The notes beneath the pieces were generated by a model. It saw only the letters and a list, made by a program, of their open reading frames with translations. It was not told the DNA's origin and searched no databases. This document shows, in pieces, positions 1 through 10,497 of a DNA stretch of 64,000 nt; the stretch's first letter is position 1; each line of letters opens with the position of its first letter. The DNA is from Entoloma clypeatum. Taxonomy: Eukaryota > Basidiomycota > Agaricomycetes > Agaricales > Entolomataceae. The position numbers and the translations under genes are program-made. The stretch spans positions 2,542,001 through 2,606,000 of the forward strand of contig OY751489.1 of NCBI GenBank assembly GCA_963565915.1, read 5' to 3'.

Positions 1-830
1 CCGAAGATGTCCCAGATGGGAGTGTTCCTCAAGAAGGTGGGCATGTCTGAGGGCCTGGTGGGGTGGTGCAGACATTTGTAGAATACATGGGCGAAGTCCT
101 CGACGGACCCCGACCCACAGTCACATTGTTCAATTTTGTCACCAATATTGAACCTATGTCTATAGTGACCAATTGGAGTGTGACTGGTGAGGCCGCGAAC
201 CATTTGTGCCGTGAGGGATTGGGAGTGGCCCATGTCCTTAAGCCATGTGCTGCCCTTGAGGTGGGACGGCTTCATTTGTTTGGCCCAAGCGTGATCCTGG
301 CGTCTGACGCACGATCTCGGGAACTGGTAGTGATGGACAACGTACTTTGGGGATTGGTACAAACTGTTCCAGTCGCCAAGCATGTCGTCCGTGAATTGCT
401 TCATGTTGAAGTTGAGGGATCTGGAGGCAGACTCACCACACTCAATGCGTATCGAGGAGGCGAAGTTGTGCACTGCACGATGGGGTTCAAAGCCATGGTC
501 TGAGCAATCAGGGACATGGTGGAAGAAGACCTTGGATTTCAGACTGGGTTCCTCAAACCAAGGGACCAGGTTGCTGATGATGGCGAGCGCAGTTGCCTGC
601 GAGGAGTGGAGGTCCGGATCTGTGGCACGACAGATGGCGTTGACAGAGTCGGTGAATATGTGGATTTCTTCCAGTTTGGAAAGACCCCCTAGCAGACTGA
701 CCAGGTTGGAGAACCCATGTCCGATGGCTAAGGTTTCAGTGTCATCAGAGACTGCGAGGCCACCAGCCGCCCAGTCTTTGTTGATATTCTGGTGTCTGGT
801 AAATGAGTGCTTGAGCGCTTGCTATCAAGA
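1..830 (-). pseudogene. LINE (non-LTR retrotransposon) RNase H and C-terminal tail, fragment
   Basis: A minus-strand frame is open from about 800 down to base 1 and runs off the left edge. It reads as the 3' end of a non-LTR retrotransposon ORF2: an RNase H domain with a TDSVNAI-type catalytic segment near 632-652, then a VPDCSDHG-type segment near 505-530, then the conserved THTPIGHYRHRFN-like stretch and a CxC...H...C zinc-finger-like tail near 60-130. This is typical of Tad/L1-like elements of filamentous fungi. The upstream reverse transcriptase would lie at higher coordinates but is lost or unrecognisable beyond about 850. I see no poly(A) end because the 3' end is off-window. The family call is solid; the clade is not resolved. 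Confidence 0.72.
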
Positions 831-1319
831 GCAAAACTGCCATGTGCCCTTCCACAACTCTCTCTCTCATTCTGTGTCCTTCCCCCACTGGATCTCAGGG
901 GCCCAGATGTGATGAATGCTGGTCCACACTGGACCTCAACCAAGTTAAGCAAGCAAGACAAGGGGAACTTCCCCACATATCCCGGTGGGTCTCCTGTGCG
1001 CTTCATTGGAATCACCTATGCATGTGACCTGCAGTATTCATTGGCGCGCCAGTGGGGAGGCATGCTGTGAGGACCAGATCCTCTGTGAAATTGTTTCTGC
1101 TATTATTCGGTTTGGTGCATCGGAAAGAGGGAGGATGTGTGGTCGGTTCGATAACTGCCTTGGAGCAGGAGATTCATGAGGCGAGATATTGAGTGTCTGA
1201 ACAGCCCCCGGGTCGTTTGACGAGATTTCATACAAGGGTGCCTCCATGTACTGATGTATTCACAAATTACAAACAATGAATTTTTGCTCAGGTGACTAAC
1301 AAGTTTGTTGGAGAAGTGC

Positions 1320-1790
1320 AAGCTTTGAGCTGGGCATCCAGCTGTTCCTCGTGTCCTGGAATAGACACAAAGAAAGCGGAGAAGAGAATCAACTGCAGCT
1401 GAGGAGGGGTTTAATGTGCTTGCATTGAGCCTTGTCTGCCGCTAACTTCTCGGTCTCAGCTACCAATGGTTGATCTCTTCTTGGCTGGAACGTCCTTTCT
1501 TGTTGGTGAGGTGATACTTTCAGATTTACAACTGAAGAAAGAATATCAGTCATTGCATGAAAAGAGTTATCATGTTAAGATGTGTGTTTCCTTGTCGGCA
1601 ACATTGACTTTCATGATACCATTGGCATCAATCTCGAACATAACCTCAATCTGGGGAACACTGCGGGGCACTGGGGGGATGCCAGAAAGTTTGAATTTTC
1701 CAAGGAGGTTGTTATCCTTGGTCAGAGAATGTTCACCCCCGAAAACTTGAATGAAGACGGTGGGTTGGTTGTTGGCAGCGGTCAAGAAGC
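1320..1790 (-). pseudogene. Hsp70 (BiP/Kar2-like) fragment
   Basis: The minus strand from 1785 to about 1600 encodes the Hsp70 substrate-binding-domain signature: [12 protein letters not shown], then [12 protein letters not shown], then [15 protein letters not shown] and a VADK motif. After an apparent interruption of about 50 nt, which looks like a decayed intron ending in TTCTTCAG, the similarity resumes near 1545 with KSESIT, NKKGR and a VAETEKLAADK-like helix, in shifting frames. The motif order and the KSESIT junction point to the ER paralogue (BiP/Kar2). There is no ATPase domain, no HDEL and several frame breaks, so this is a dispersed fragment and not a working chaperone gene. Confidence 0.7.
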
Positions 1791-1799
1791 TATTTAAAC

Positions 1800-2770
1800 A
1801 TAGTAAGTAGTGGACAAGATGGATCCATAACAGGGGTCATAACGTACATGTGACTATTCATTGTCGGAATAACAGTGTTGCAAGCAATCATTTTGGTGAA
1901 AACACCACCGGTTGTCTCAATACCTCATCAGGATTTTGCTGTGATTAGGTTAAGGATAGATAACATCATAAAATAAGTAAAATCTCTCCAATATATATCA
2001 GTCTGATATATTGATTGATAATGCCAAATAACTAGGGTGTGTGTTGGTAAATTTCACCAGGCCTGCCAGAATTATGCCCTGAGAAAGCATGGCCAAATAT
2101 TATATAAGCTCACCAGATGTATAACACAGTTATCTATGTTGGTAAGGGTGATTTATCATTGTCATTGAAAGCCATAAGTATTGAAGCTTATAGTGCACAT
2201 AAGGGTTTGTGAAATTTGACAAGTCATATATGGTCCACGATCACTGAGTATCTGATAGCTTAAGTCTGACAAGATGTTGGCCAGAAGACACAAGACTGAT
2301 ATATTGCAATAATCAACATACAGAATGACAAAATTGGCCAGTAGTTTATAATGGATGTAAGGGTTTGTAAAATCTGACCAGTCAGATGATTCACAATTGC
2401 TGAGAATAGAACAGCTTGGATTAGACAATTTTCTGTAAGAATACCAGTGTAGGAAGTTTACTAAAAGTATGAGGTAGTGATGGCAGAATCATACCAATAT
2501 AATGGACAGTGATCATTGGGTATCTAAATGTTTGGGCGCAATAATCTTTTGCAAGAATTCCAACAGCAGGCAGCGGCTCAGACTGTGGATGAGCTCAATT
2601 ACTACAAGAATGTGGCAAAAGAGCACCAAATGGTCAAGCACTGTCAATCATTGTCAGTCATAAAAGATTTGGTGCAGATTGTGCTAGCCCCCCAGAATGG
2701 CACTGAAATCTAATCAATTATTTTTCACTGGCACAATGATGGCAGATATCCATTGAAATAATCCTGACAT
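1800..2770. other. AT-rich intergenic stretch with degenerate repeats
   Basis: I recognise no gene here. Two imperfect copies of a unit of about 70 bp, each containing an AAGGGTTTGT core followed by AATTTGAC/AATCTGAC, lie near 2185-2260 and 2345-2410. A 61-codon open frame at 2528-2713 has no recognisable domain and I do not call it a gene. Confidence 0.4.
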
Positions 2771-4330
2771 TATTATGAATGGTAGGTACTAAATTGTGCC
2801 TCTTTCCCCGCCGTATTACATAGTATCAGCGCCGCCCTCTTCTCCTTCAGCTTGGCGAGTGCACTCATTTTTGAGATGGCGCGGCCACACATGACATGAC
2901 TTGGAAATATGTTGCTGCATGACATCAGCTTGAAAAATAATCTGGGAGCCAAGGATGCACATACCAATTCCACCAATCAAGCAGCTCATCAACATCAGGT
3001 TTCTCATTTGGATCGTCTAAGAAGTCGAGGACGGTGTTATAAAAGTGCTCAGAATCAGTGGACGTGTCAGTCCTACAAAAGACCGATGAGGATGAGAGTG
3101 CGAAGCGGAGCTGCTACATGATCAGTGTTATGAAAGAAGGAAGTTCAAGCTGCTGAACACACATGTGTTGCTATGTATGCTAGAGAAGCCATAGTAACAT
3201 GAGTCATCCCATGTATATGAGCATTCCCAGATCTAGTTGCCTTGATTTCTTTGTTGACAGAACTGGGCAAGGTAAAGATATGCTTGTATGCCTGTCCACT
3301 CAAATAAGTCCAAGTCACACAACGATGAATGCAACTCACCCAAAGGAGATATTTGCATCTAAAGAGGCCATCCCAAGATTTGTCCGGGTTGTACTCCTGG
3401 TCCTCATAGAGTAACAGCGGCCATTCATCACCAGAAACTGCTATTTGGCCAACAGCAAGCTTCATGTGCACACTAAAACAGGCTCAGTAAGTCAGTTGAG
3501 TGAATGGACAGGACCAAGGAACTTGCTCTGCATCCTTATAGTCAAGACCAGCAGGGCAAAGAAGCGCACCCGTCACAGGATGGTGGAAGCCTCAGGTTGT
3601 CTTGATATTTTGTGTGAGGGGCTGAGGTGGTGGCTCCAATGGGAGAACATTGCTTGTGTCCCCGTTCCTGGAGAATATCCAATCCAGAACGACACTCTTT
3701 AAACTCTTGGTATTGTCGGACCTTGCACTTGAAACACCCTTTTGAATCTTTGGCAAAATCAGAGAATGGTTTATAATAACAAGCAACGGAAAAGATGCAA
3801 GTTCTGCCATGACCATGAGCTCTGATTGCCCCTCCAATGTCATGAGGCGGTCTTCCAGGAAGGGAATGGTCTGCAAAAGTTTGTTGAATACTTGACGCTC
3901 CCTCCTGTCCCTGTGTTTGAGAGAGATACATTAGCCAGAGGTCATCGGGGCAAGGCGGATCGGACCAACTCATAAGTGAGTGACTCTTCCACAACAGACT
4001 CCTGCTGGCTGCCCATACGGTCAATGCCATTAAAGATCAATGCTTGTACATTGCACATGGCATGCACTGTTCTGCCAAAGTGTCGGCCATGGTGGATGAA
4101 GGGATCTCCCCTGTGGCTAAGCCACGATGATAAGCTGGTCAAATAAAATGGTGTAGTACAGAATGGTACAGGCTCATGACGGTTTTTTTCTCTTTGCAAG
4201 CTTGAGAGCATTGACTGGGGTACTGGACAGCGAGTTCTTGTCAGGCATCGGAGGAGATAGAAGAGGACAACAGCTAGGAGGTCTGTAAGCTCAGAAGAGC
4301 ATCTTAAGAGGCCAAGATGAGTCAAAAAGA
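2770..4330 (-). pseudogene. DUF6698-like agaricomycete protein, broken
   Basis: Minus-strand fragments occur in the order expected for a repetitive agaricomycete protein family that I believe is catalogued as DUF6698. They are a HRGDPFIHHGRHFGR-type segment (about 4120-4060), an ALIFNGI segment (about 4035), SSARSDNTKSLKSVVLDWI (about 3740-3680), ALLCPAGLD (about 3550), WPLLLYEDQEYNP (about 3420-3380), and KATRSGNAHIHGMTHVT followed by ASLAYIATHV (about 3240-3170). They lie in different frames separated by stops and at least one probable intron near 3290-3340. The function of the family is unknown to me. This copy cannot encode a full-length product. Confidence 0.6.
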
Positions 4331-4801
4331 TGTCAGATGAGTCAATGATTCAGGTACTAACATAGAGTCATGTTGCATGACTGAATTATTCCAGGGGACA
4401 AATAAGCCCACATCCCATCTGACTCAAGTGCCAAATTTTTGGCATGCTGCAAGATATAAGTTTGGATCTCCTGACAAGAAATCAGCATCTACTTCCAACG
4501 ACTGCAACTTCTTACCTTCTCTACTGCATCATGCATCATCAGTCAAGATTGCCATTTCCTAAGATGCTGACTCTCCGGCAGCATATGCTCAACAATATTG
4601 AGCAATCAGCCCACAGCATACAGGCTTTAGATCCCAAAACACGGACCCTAAAGACATTCCAATGGTACACCATAATTCATTGATTTCCACCAGAAGCGAT
4701 TACTCATTATTGCATAGTGTTGAGGCGACGCTAGGTCTAACGACGTTGCGAGCCCAAACTTCTGAACTTAGAGGAAAAACATGGAAAGATGATGAAGGTG
4801 C
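4330..4801. other. no recognisable gene
   Basis: Short overlapping frames only, with no domain or repeat that I can name. The stretch separates the DUF6698-like pseudogene from the presumed terminal repeat of gypsy-1. Confidence 0.4.
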
Positions 4802-5035
4802 TGTATTGCCAAGAGACCCAGCAGGAATCTCAAGAGAACAAGCTATTGAATACAAGTGAAAGTACCCTACTTATATATGTAAATACCATGAGGCTGCGTT
4901 GAGGCAGGGTCATGCTGCACAATTCCAGATGTTGCGCATCCTGCTGCATGATAATGATAAGATGTCCTCATGTACGATAAGATATAGATAAGATTGAGAT
5001 AAGATACAGTGAAAAGTGAAAATACAATTATAACA
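4802..5035 (-). repeat. presumed 3' LTR of gypsy-1
   Basis: In minus-strand orientation the gypsy-1 chromodomain frame ends at a TAG (5046) followed by a purine-rich AGAAAGGGG tract (PPT). A sequence starting TGTTATAATTG at 5035 then begins. It holds a TATA-like ATATATAAG and could end ...CAATACA at 4802. The right boundary is supported by the PPT. The left boundary is only a TG...CA guess, because the partner LTR and its target duplication are not in the window. Confidence 0.45.
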
Positions 5036-5045
5036 TTACCCCTTT

Positions 5046-6454
5046 CTAGATCTCGACTTCCAGGCGAGATATGATGTCATCCGGGGTGTCTGTGAAATTC
5101 TCATATGGTTTAAATTTCAATCCTTCAAAGATGTTTGCACGTAAGTGCCAGGGTGCATTCAGGTTTAATTTAAAGAAGTCCTCCACCGCTTTCTTGGCAT
5201 GTTCCAGGTGATCCTTGGGTTCCCATGTGGTGTGGTCCTGAGTCAGACCCACTTCCCTCTCTTCATTCTTGAGTAGACACCTCATGTTCCTCTTCTCCGT
5301 TGATTACAATGGGGTTCAGCGCTTGCATCATTTGAGACTTATATACAGGTTCCTTGAATAATCAAACCCGCGATATGTTAATTACCAGGTGAATCTTCCA
5401 CGACTTTGGCAATTTAAGTTCCACAGCATGTGACGAAATGATTTTGGTTATGGTATAGGGTCCAATCCATCGTTCAGCAAGTTTCTTTAAGGGTCGGTTC
5501 AACTTCAGGTCTTTAGTCGATAACCAAACTTTGTCGTCAACTTTGTAAACTGGTGCATCACCCCGTTTCAGGTTTGCATACTGTTCCATCTCTTCTTGTG
5601 CTTTTACTAGCGCTGCTTCTGCCTCCTCATGAATCTTCTTCATTCACTCTGTGAATTCTTTTGCCGGTTCTGACTTTTCTGCCCTCCAAGATTCGACACC
5701 CATCCTAGGGTTGAATCCATAATTTACATAGAACAGCGAAAACTGAGTTGCTGTGTGTATCTTATTATTGTAGGCAAACTCCGCGCTTGCCATCCATTTG
5801 GGCCAATCTGTTTGCCGATGGGAAATAAATGATCTTAGATACTGTTCCAACTCCTGGTTGATCTGTTCTGTTTGCCCGTCTGTTTGTGGATGGTATGCTG
5901 TTGATAATTTAGTTGTAATCCCCAGGATCTTGTTTAATTCTTTCATAAAAGTTGCCACGAATTGCGGTCCTCGATCTGATGTCAGTGTTTCAGGTAATCC
6001 ATGAAGTTTCCAGACTTTGTCCTGATATAGCTTAGCTAATCCCTCAGCTGAGACTTCATCACATGTTTTGATAAAGTGTGCTTGTTTTGTAGATCTACAA
6101 GCGACCACTAATACGTTATATCCCTGGGCTTCTGGGAGTCCTACAATAAAGTCCGCAGTGACGTGTTTCCATGGTCCAGCATGTTCCATGTTTGCTTTTA
6201 ATTTACCAGCTAGCAGTTGAGGCACGTTCTTTGATCATTGGCATTTGTCGCAGCTCTCGACATAAGCTTTGACCATGTTTGTGATGCCGGGCCACCAATA
6301 ATTACCCGTAACTAATTCCAGGGTTTTCCATTGACCCGGATGTCCAGTGACTGGATTGTCGTGATGTAATTTAATAATTTCCACCCTGAGTTCCTGATCC
6401 TTTGGAACGTAAACCTTTCCTCTGTGCAACCATAAACCCTGCTCCTCATGCCAT
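5046..6454 (-). pseudogene. gypsy-1 integrase and chromodomain
   Basis: From high to low coordinates: the H2C2 zinc-binding module (HHDNPVTGHPG, then CDKCQ), the DDE core (TADFIVGLP; LTSDRGPQFV; YHPQTDGQTEQ), the C-terminal domain (KVWLSTKDLKL, then LAERWIGPYTITK) and a chromodomain tail (TTWEPKDHLEHAKKAV). It would catalyse cDNA strand transfer, with the chromodomain steering insertion to methylated-H3 chromatin (family knowledge). In-frame TGA codons at 6235-6237 (CQ*SK) and 5644-5646 (FTE*MK) stand where relatives carry Arg. A frameshift near 5290-5360 separates the chromodomain. Inactive relic. Confidence 0.85.
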
Positions 6455-7278
6455 TAGGCAATGGCATGGGTACTCCCGCGGGTACGACAACGCCGACCCG
6501 TACCTGTACCCACATGGGTAGCAACCCGTCGACCCGCGGGTAGATGCAGCGCGGGTACCAATGGGTTCAGGTTCCCACGCGGGTGTTTGCAGTAGAAAAA
6601 ACATGTATTTAAACTACCAAAAAAAAAACTATGAGACACGTGCAGGATGCACGTGTCATACTACACCCTGCTGGGGCTTGTTGTCCCCAGCCCCATCCTC
6701 CCAGCCCCACTCTTCTCCTCCAGGTGTGAGTGGGGCGTGATGCGTGGCCATTCAGGGCAGTGGGCGCATGTGGGGGCCGGTGGGCACCAGAGGTGCCCAT
6801 TGGGGCGAGTGGCAGCCGTTGGGCATGTGTGGCGGCAGTTGGGGCGAGTGGCGGCAGTTTGTCATGTGTGGCGGCGGTTGGGCATGTGGGGGTGGCGGCC
6901 GTTGGGCGCATGTGGGAGGGCGTTAGGCGCATGTGGGGACCGTTGGGCACGAGAGGTGCCCGTTGGGTGGCGAGAGACGGCCGTTGGCGCGAGAGATGGC
7001 TGTTGGGCGGCGGGGGCGAGAGACGGCTGTTGGGCGGCGGTGGGGGCAAGACATGACTGTTGAGAGCGGCAGACGGCCGTTGGGTGTTTGGGCAAGAGCC
7101 AGCCTTGGGCACCAGGTGTGGGCGTTGGCGAAGAGTCCTGAGGCAGTGCCACGTCAGAGCTTGACATGTGATGGGTACTGCCAGGGGTCGTGGGTTGCGA
7201 AAACACGACCCGTACCCGGACCTGTGGATACCCCAACCTGTAACCCGGGGGGGTTACCCTGACCTGTGCCATTACCTA
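6455..7278 (+). mobile_element. hAT-type MITE 'A', 824 bp, G-rich core
   Basis: The left end reads TAGGCAATGGCA and the right end TGCCATTACCTA, imperfect terminal inverted repeats of the TAGG type seen in hAT elements. Flanking 8-bp duplications are CATGCCAT (6447-6454) and TATGCCAT (7279-7286), one mismatch. Removing the element plus one duplication restores the gypsy-1 frame to AEEWHEEQGLWLHRGKV. Subterminal GGGTAC/CCCGCGGG motifs occur at both ends. It has no transposase, so it is non-autonomous. Most of the interior is the minisatellite listed next. Confidence 0.8.
6740..7105 (+). repeat. GTTGGGC-type minisatellite inside MITE A
   Basis: Imperfect tandem units of roughly 20-30 bp are built around GGCNGTTGGGC plus a short GAGAGG/GTGTGG spacer. 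Long open frames appear on both strands here, rich in Gly/Arg/Trp on plus and Pro/Thr/Ala on minus. They are artefacts of the GC-rich repeat and are not genes. Confidence 0.75.
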
Positions 7279-7286
7279 TATGCCAT

Positions 7287-8231
7287 TCCTCCGCTCATGA
7301 TGTTTTTGTGTTTGTTTTCTTTAATTCTTCCACCACTTTGAGCACTTGCTCATCAAACTCTTTTGCATCCCTGATGTGTTTCAATACTTTAGTTTCTTCT
7401 CCATCAATAAGTAGATGTTCCCGATCCATTGCACGTAAGTGGAAATATTTGGGTTTCAATAGTGGTAGTGTTTGAAAGTCCAGTCCAGTCCGGTTTTTTG
7501 CCCAAAAAATTGAGAACCTAGAACCAAGACTGGTTGAGTGGTTTCTCCAAAAAACTGAAACCAGGACTGGACTGGTCAAAGACTGGTGAACCAGTCTTTC
7601 CTTTCTCAAAAAGGTAAACCAGGACTGGTTTGAACTGGTTTAAACTGATTATTTCCAATTTATTTAAACTGTTTCAAGATATCATTTATAACACATTTCA
7701 AAACATTTTATAGAAGCTTTGATGAACAAATCTATGTGAACCTATAAGAACCTGTGTGAACCTATGACCAGTTTACATTTTTTGAGTCTAAAATCAAGAC
7801 TGGTGTTGAACCAGTCTTCTTTTTTTCCAAAATTTGAAGAACCTGAGACTGGTCAATCCTCAAAAATCTGAAACTTGAGACTGCAGTCCAGTCTCTCACC
7901 AGTCTTTACCAGTCTGGTTCTGGTTCAGTTCTAGATCTTTGAGACTGGACTTCAAAACACTAAATAGTGTTACATCCTCATTGTCATTTTCCACCCCCTT
8001 TCTATGGTTGACTCTTCTTAAAAGAGTGTCCGCCTTCCCCATTGAGATTCCTGCCTTGTGTATTGATTTAAAGTTGAAACATGTTAGATACAACGCCCAA
8101 TGTGCTTGTCTGCGATTAAGCTTTCAACCCTGCATGAAGTACTCCAGGTTTTTGTGATCGGTCCAGATCTCGATCTCGTGTTTGGCTCCTTCAAGGTGGT
8201 GTCTCCATGCTTCCAGCGCTCTGATAATACC
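7287..8231 (-). pseudogene. gypsy-1 RNase H C-terminus and linker
   Basis: Minus-strand coding flanks around MITE B. From 8231 it reads the end of RNase H ([17 protein letters not shown], then [10 protein letters not shown]), the connection (RRQAHWALYL) and the acidic linker after it. This continues past MITE B to 7465-7287, where the frame meets TGA at 7295-7297 at a position where the family has Arg (TS*AEEW). It joins the RT/RNase H part at 20792 once copia-1 is removed. Confidence 0.8.
7466..7962 (+). mobile_element. hAT-type MITE 'B', copy 1, 497 bp
   Basis: The ends are TAGTGTTTGAAAGTCCAGTC and its near-inverse (GACTGGACTTCAAAACACTA), with flanking 8-bp duplications AATAGTGG (7458-7465) and AATAGTGT (7963-7970). 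The interior is rich in ACTGG/CCAGT words and has no coding capacity. It lies in the gypsy-1 RNase H-integrase linker. Two further copies are in this window (27264-27761 and, inverted, 33060-33537). Confidence 0.88.
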
Positions 8232-8541
8232 TGTTGAAACTTTTCCATCACGTAGATTAGATTAGATTAGATTACATCACGTGACCATTTACACATCTTC
8301 GATTACATACTTATTTGGTTGGTACAAACAGTAGTACAGTATATAAGACCAGGAAACTGTCAATATCAACAAGTTGTCTCTTGACTCTTAACCAGCTCCA
8401 TCGCTCTTACCAGCCTCAACCGCTCTCACCAGCCCCACCCTTCTCAACCAAGTAAGTGACTAGAACGGTAGAGTAGAGTACTTCCACTGTAGCTGTGTTG
8501 CTCAGTACATCTGCGGCTAGCGCCCAGGTGGAACTTCTACA
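8232..8541 (+). repeat. copia-1 5' LTR
   Basis: 310 bp, partner of 20477-20786. It contains a short (GATTA)n run near 8258-8277, a TCACGTGA palindrome (E-box core CACGTG) just after it, and a TATATAAG box near 8339-8346 as the likely promoter. Its end is fixed by the adjoining primer-binding site. Confidence 0.92.
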
Positions 8542-8556
8542 GGTTATGGGCCCCGG
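8542..8556 (+). other. copia-1 primer-binding site, half-tRNA type
   Basis: GGTTATGGGCCCCGG directly follows the LTR. It is complementary to the anticodon stem-loop of initiator tRNA-Met and not to a tRNA 3' end. Drosophila copia likewise primes from an internal tRNA-iMet fragment (established knowledge). The identical 15-mer is found in copia-2 on the minus strand. Confidence 0.85.
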
Positions 8557-8900
8557 ATAGCAGAGGGACTTGGGAACGCTGGCAACAGCAAGTACCTGCC
8601 CACTCTACCCTGGTTGACAGGAGAACCGATCACAAGATCTAGGTTCTGAGTCATACTTCTTCACATATGAACCTGGGAACATCATTACGACAAGTACCTG
8701 TCATGAAGCGTCCCTAAGGGGATTGACTTAGTACACATCATGTGGAAACATTGATTGTACCTCATACACTTCTGACAAAAAGGGTTTTTCCCACAACCGC
8801 TATTCCTAAAGGGAATATGTTATGAGGAATCATTTATTTGTTTTCTCCAAAAATGAAGAACATCACTGATTGGGAGAACTTCTTTTAGACTCATTAAAAA

Positions 8901-10141
8901 ATGTCTACCTCTCGCTCCGCCCTCGACTCCATTGCCATCTTCGATGGCATTGACTACCAGAGTTGGGCCGAGAAAATGAAGTCGTACCTTCTCCATCAAG
9001 GCGCCTCGTATCTGGCGACATTGAGCGCCCCGACATCACGGACTTTACGGTCACGGTCTCCACCCCTGCCTCCGCCACCTCAACGTCTGCGACTCAACCT
9101 CCGGTGGTCACCACTACCGTCGACCAACCCGCCTTCCACAAGGAAAGGAAGACCTGGATCAGGGATGATGACATGGCTCTAGGTTCCATCCGCCTCAAAG
9201 TCTCCGAGGCTATCAGGAGGCACATCAAGGACGCCTGGAAGGCGTTAAAAGATTCCTATTCAAAGGTCTCCCCTGCCACCATATTTGGCAACTTCAAAGC
9301 TGCTGCCTCCTTCAAGCTGTCGGGTCGCGACCCCGTACCGGAAATTGAGCGCCTTGGGTCACTCTTCGCTCGCCTTAGCGACTCAAAATTTGTTGTGCCT
9401 GATCTGATGCAGGCTATGATCTTGGCAAGTGCCATTCCTGATGCTTGGTCGTCTCTCTCCACCGCCCTCTTCCAGGTCTACGATGCCGATGACTTCACAT
9501 GGCAGGCCGTCACCGACAGCATCGTTTCAGAATACAGGCGCAGGTATGCGATAGGGTCTACTCGGGCATCCAACAAGCAGGCCCGGAAAATCTCCGGGAC
9601 TAAGCGAAAGGGGCAAGACCCCAAATGGGAAAAGCAAACAGCGCCGAGTACCTCGCGTAACAATGCTGACGAGCAGCCTAACTTGACCAATCCAAGTACC
9701 ACTTCTGAAAAGAAGAAGGGAAAGGGACGCTGGCGCAACCAGAAGAAGCGCGCCAACAACGCAGACAACGACTCTGACCACGCCGAGGAGATGGTCGAGT
9801 TCATCGCACCGGCCATTGAGCAAACCCCTCGTCATCCTGCTCCTTGTCCTCTACCCCCTCGTCGCCCTGCTCCTTATCATGCACCGTCTTTCACCACCGT
9901 AACCAGTCGCGGAAAGACTTCCTTTACTGTACAACCTGAGTCAGAAAGGATGCAGTCACTACTGCAACGCATGAACCCTCCTCCTTCCCAGTACACTGGG
10001 CTTCCTTCTGGAAAGCCATCAGCGTGGAAAAAGAACGAGAGGGTGAGAAAACTCGCCCGAGAAATCGGCGCCCGACCCTCTGGGTCAAATCTTCATATCT
10101 TGGACACCATCATTCCAGACATCGACGAGAGGCCAACTAAA
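8901..10141 (+). pseudogene. copia-1 gag
   Basis: The ATG at 8901 opens a Ty1/copia gag (AIFDGIDYQSWAEKMKSYL, the usual N-terminal gag motif). A single-base frameshift near 9003-9012 moves the frame to SGDIERP, and the protein then continues to 10141 (TWIRDDDMALGSIRL, about residues 80-95; EIERLGSLFARLSD; basic KKGKGRWRNQKKR region). There is no CCHC knuckle. At 10141 the frame is cut by copia-2 and resumes in phase at 16902 (RPTK joins QCRVTPP). Confidence 0.88.
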
Positions 10142-10490
10142 TAATGAAATACCCAACGTAGGCAGCCCAAAGGGCGCTCAAGACGTATCGGTATGAAGGC
10201 ATAGTGGAAGCTCTACTGACCTGGTTAAGAGTAACTATAGAGAGTCTAGAAGCTATACTAGCTGGTTAGTTAACTCAGAGAACTGGGGTGTTCAAGAAGT
10301 TAGGATTCATCGTACTAAATACATGGGTATTTATACTAATCCAATATGCGCACGGACCATTGTACAAACAATGCATAAACAAGTCATGCGTCCGTGGTTG
10401 TACCATAAACTCACATATATGGTAATAGTGACTTATAGTCACTTCCTGTGACAAGCACATGGTGCGACATATCTGGCGATATGTTCAACA
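10142..10490 (-). repeat. copia-2 3' LTR
   Basis: 349 bp, matching the 5' LTR base for base by eye. It contains a hyphenated palindrome (AGTGAC...GTCACT). The 61-codon open frame present in both LTRs is a by-product of duplication and is not called. Confidence 0.93.
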
Positions 10491-10497
10491 CTCCCCC

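Noticed and set aside
63..912. Plus-strand frames of 146 and 176 codons at the left edge
   Set aside because: The minus strand of the same DNA is a recognisable LINE RNase H domain, so these are shadows.
6609..7272. Several open frames of 100-170 codons on both strands
   Set aside because: They are products of a GC-rich minisatellite in which stop codons are rare. No domain, and they cross the TIR boundaries of MITE A.
10275..10460. 61-codon frame identical at 16681-16866
   Set aside because: Present twice only because the LTR is duplicated; it spans the TATA region and has no features of a gene.
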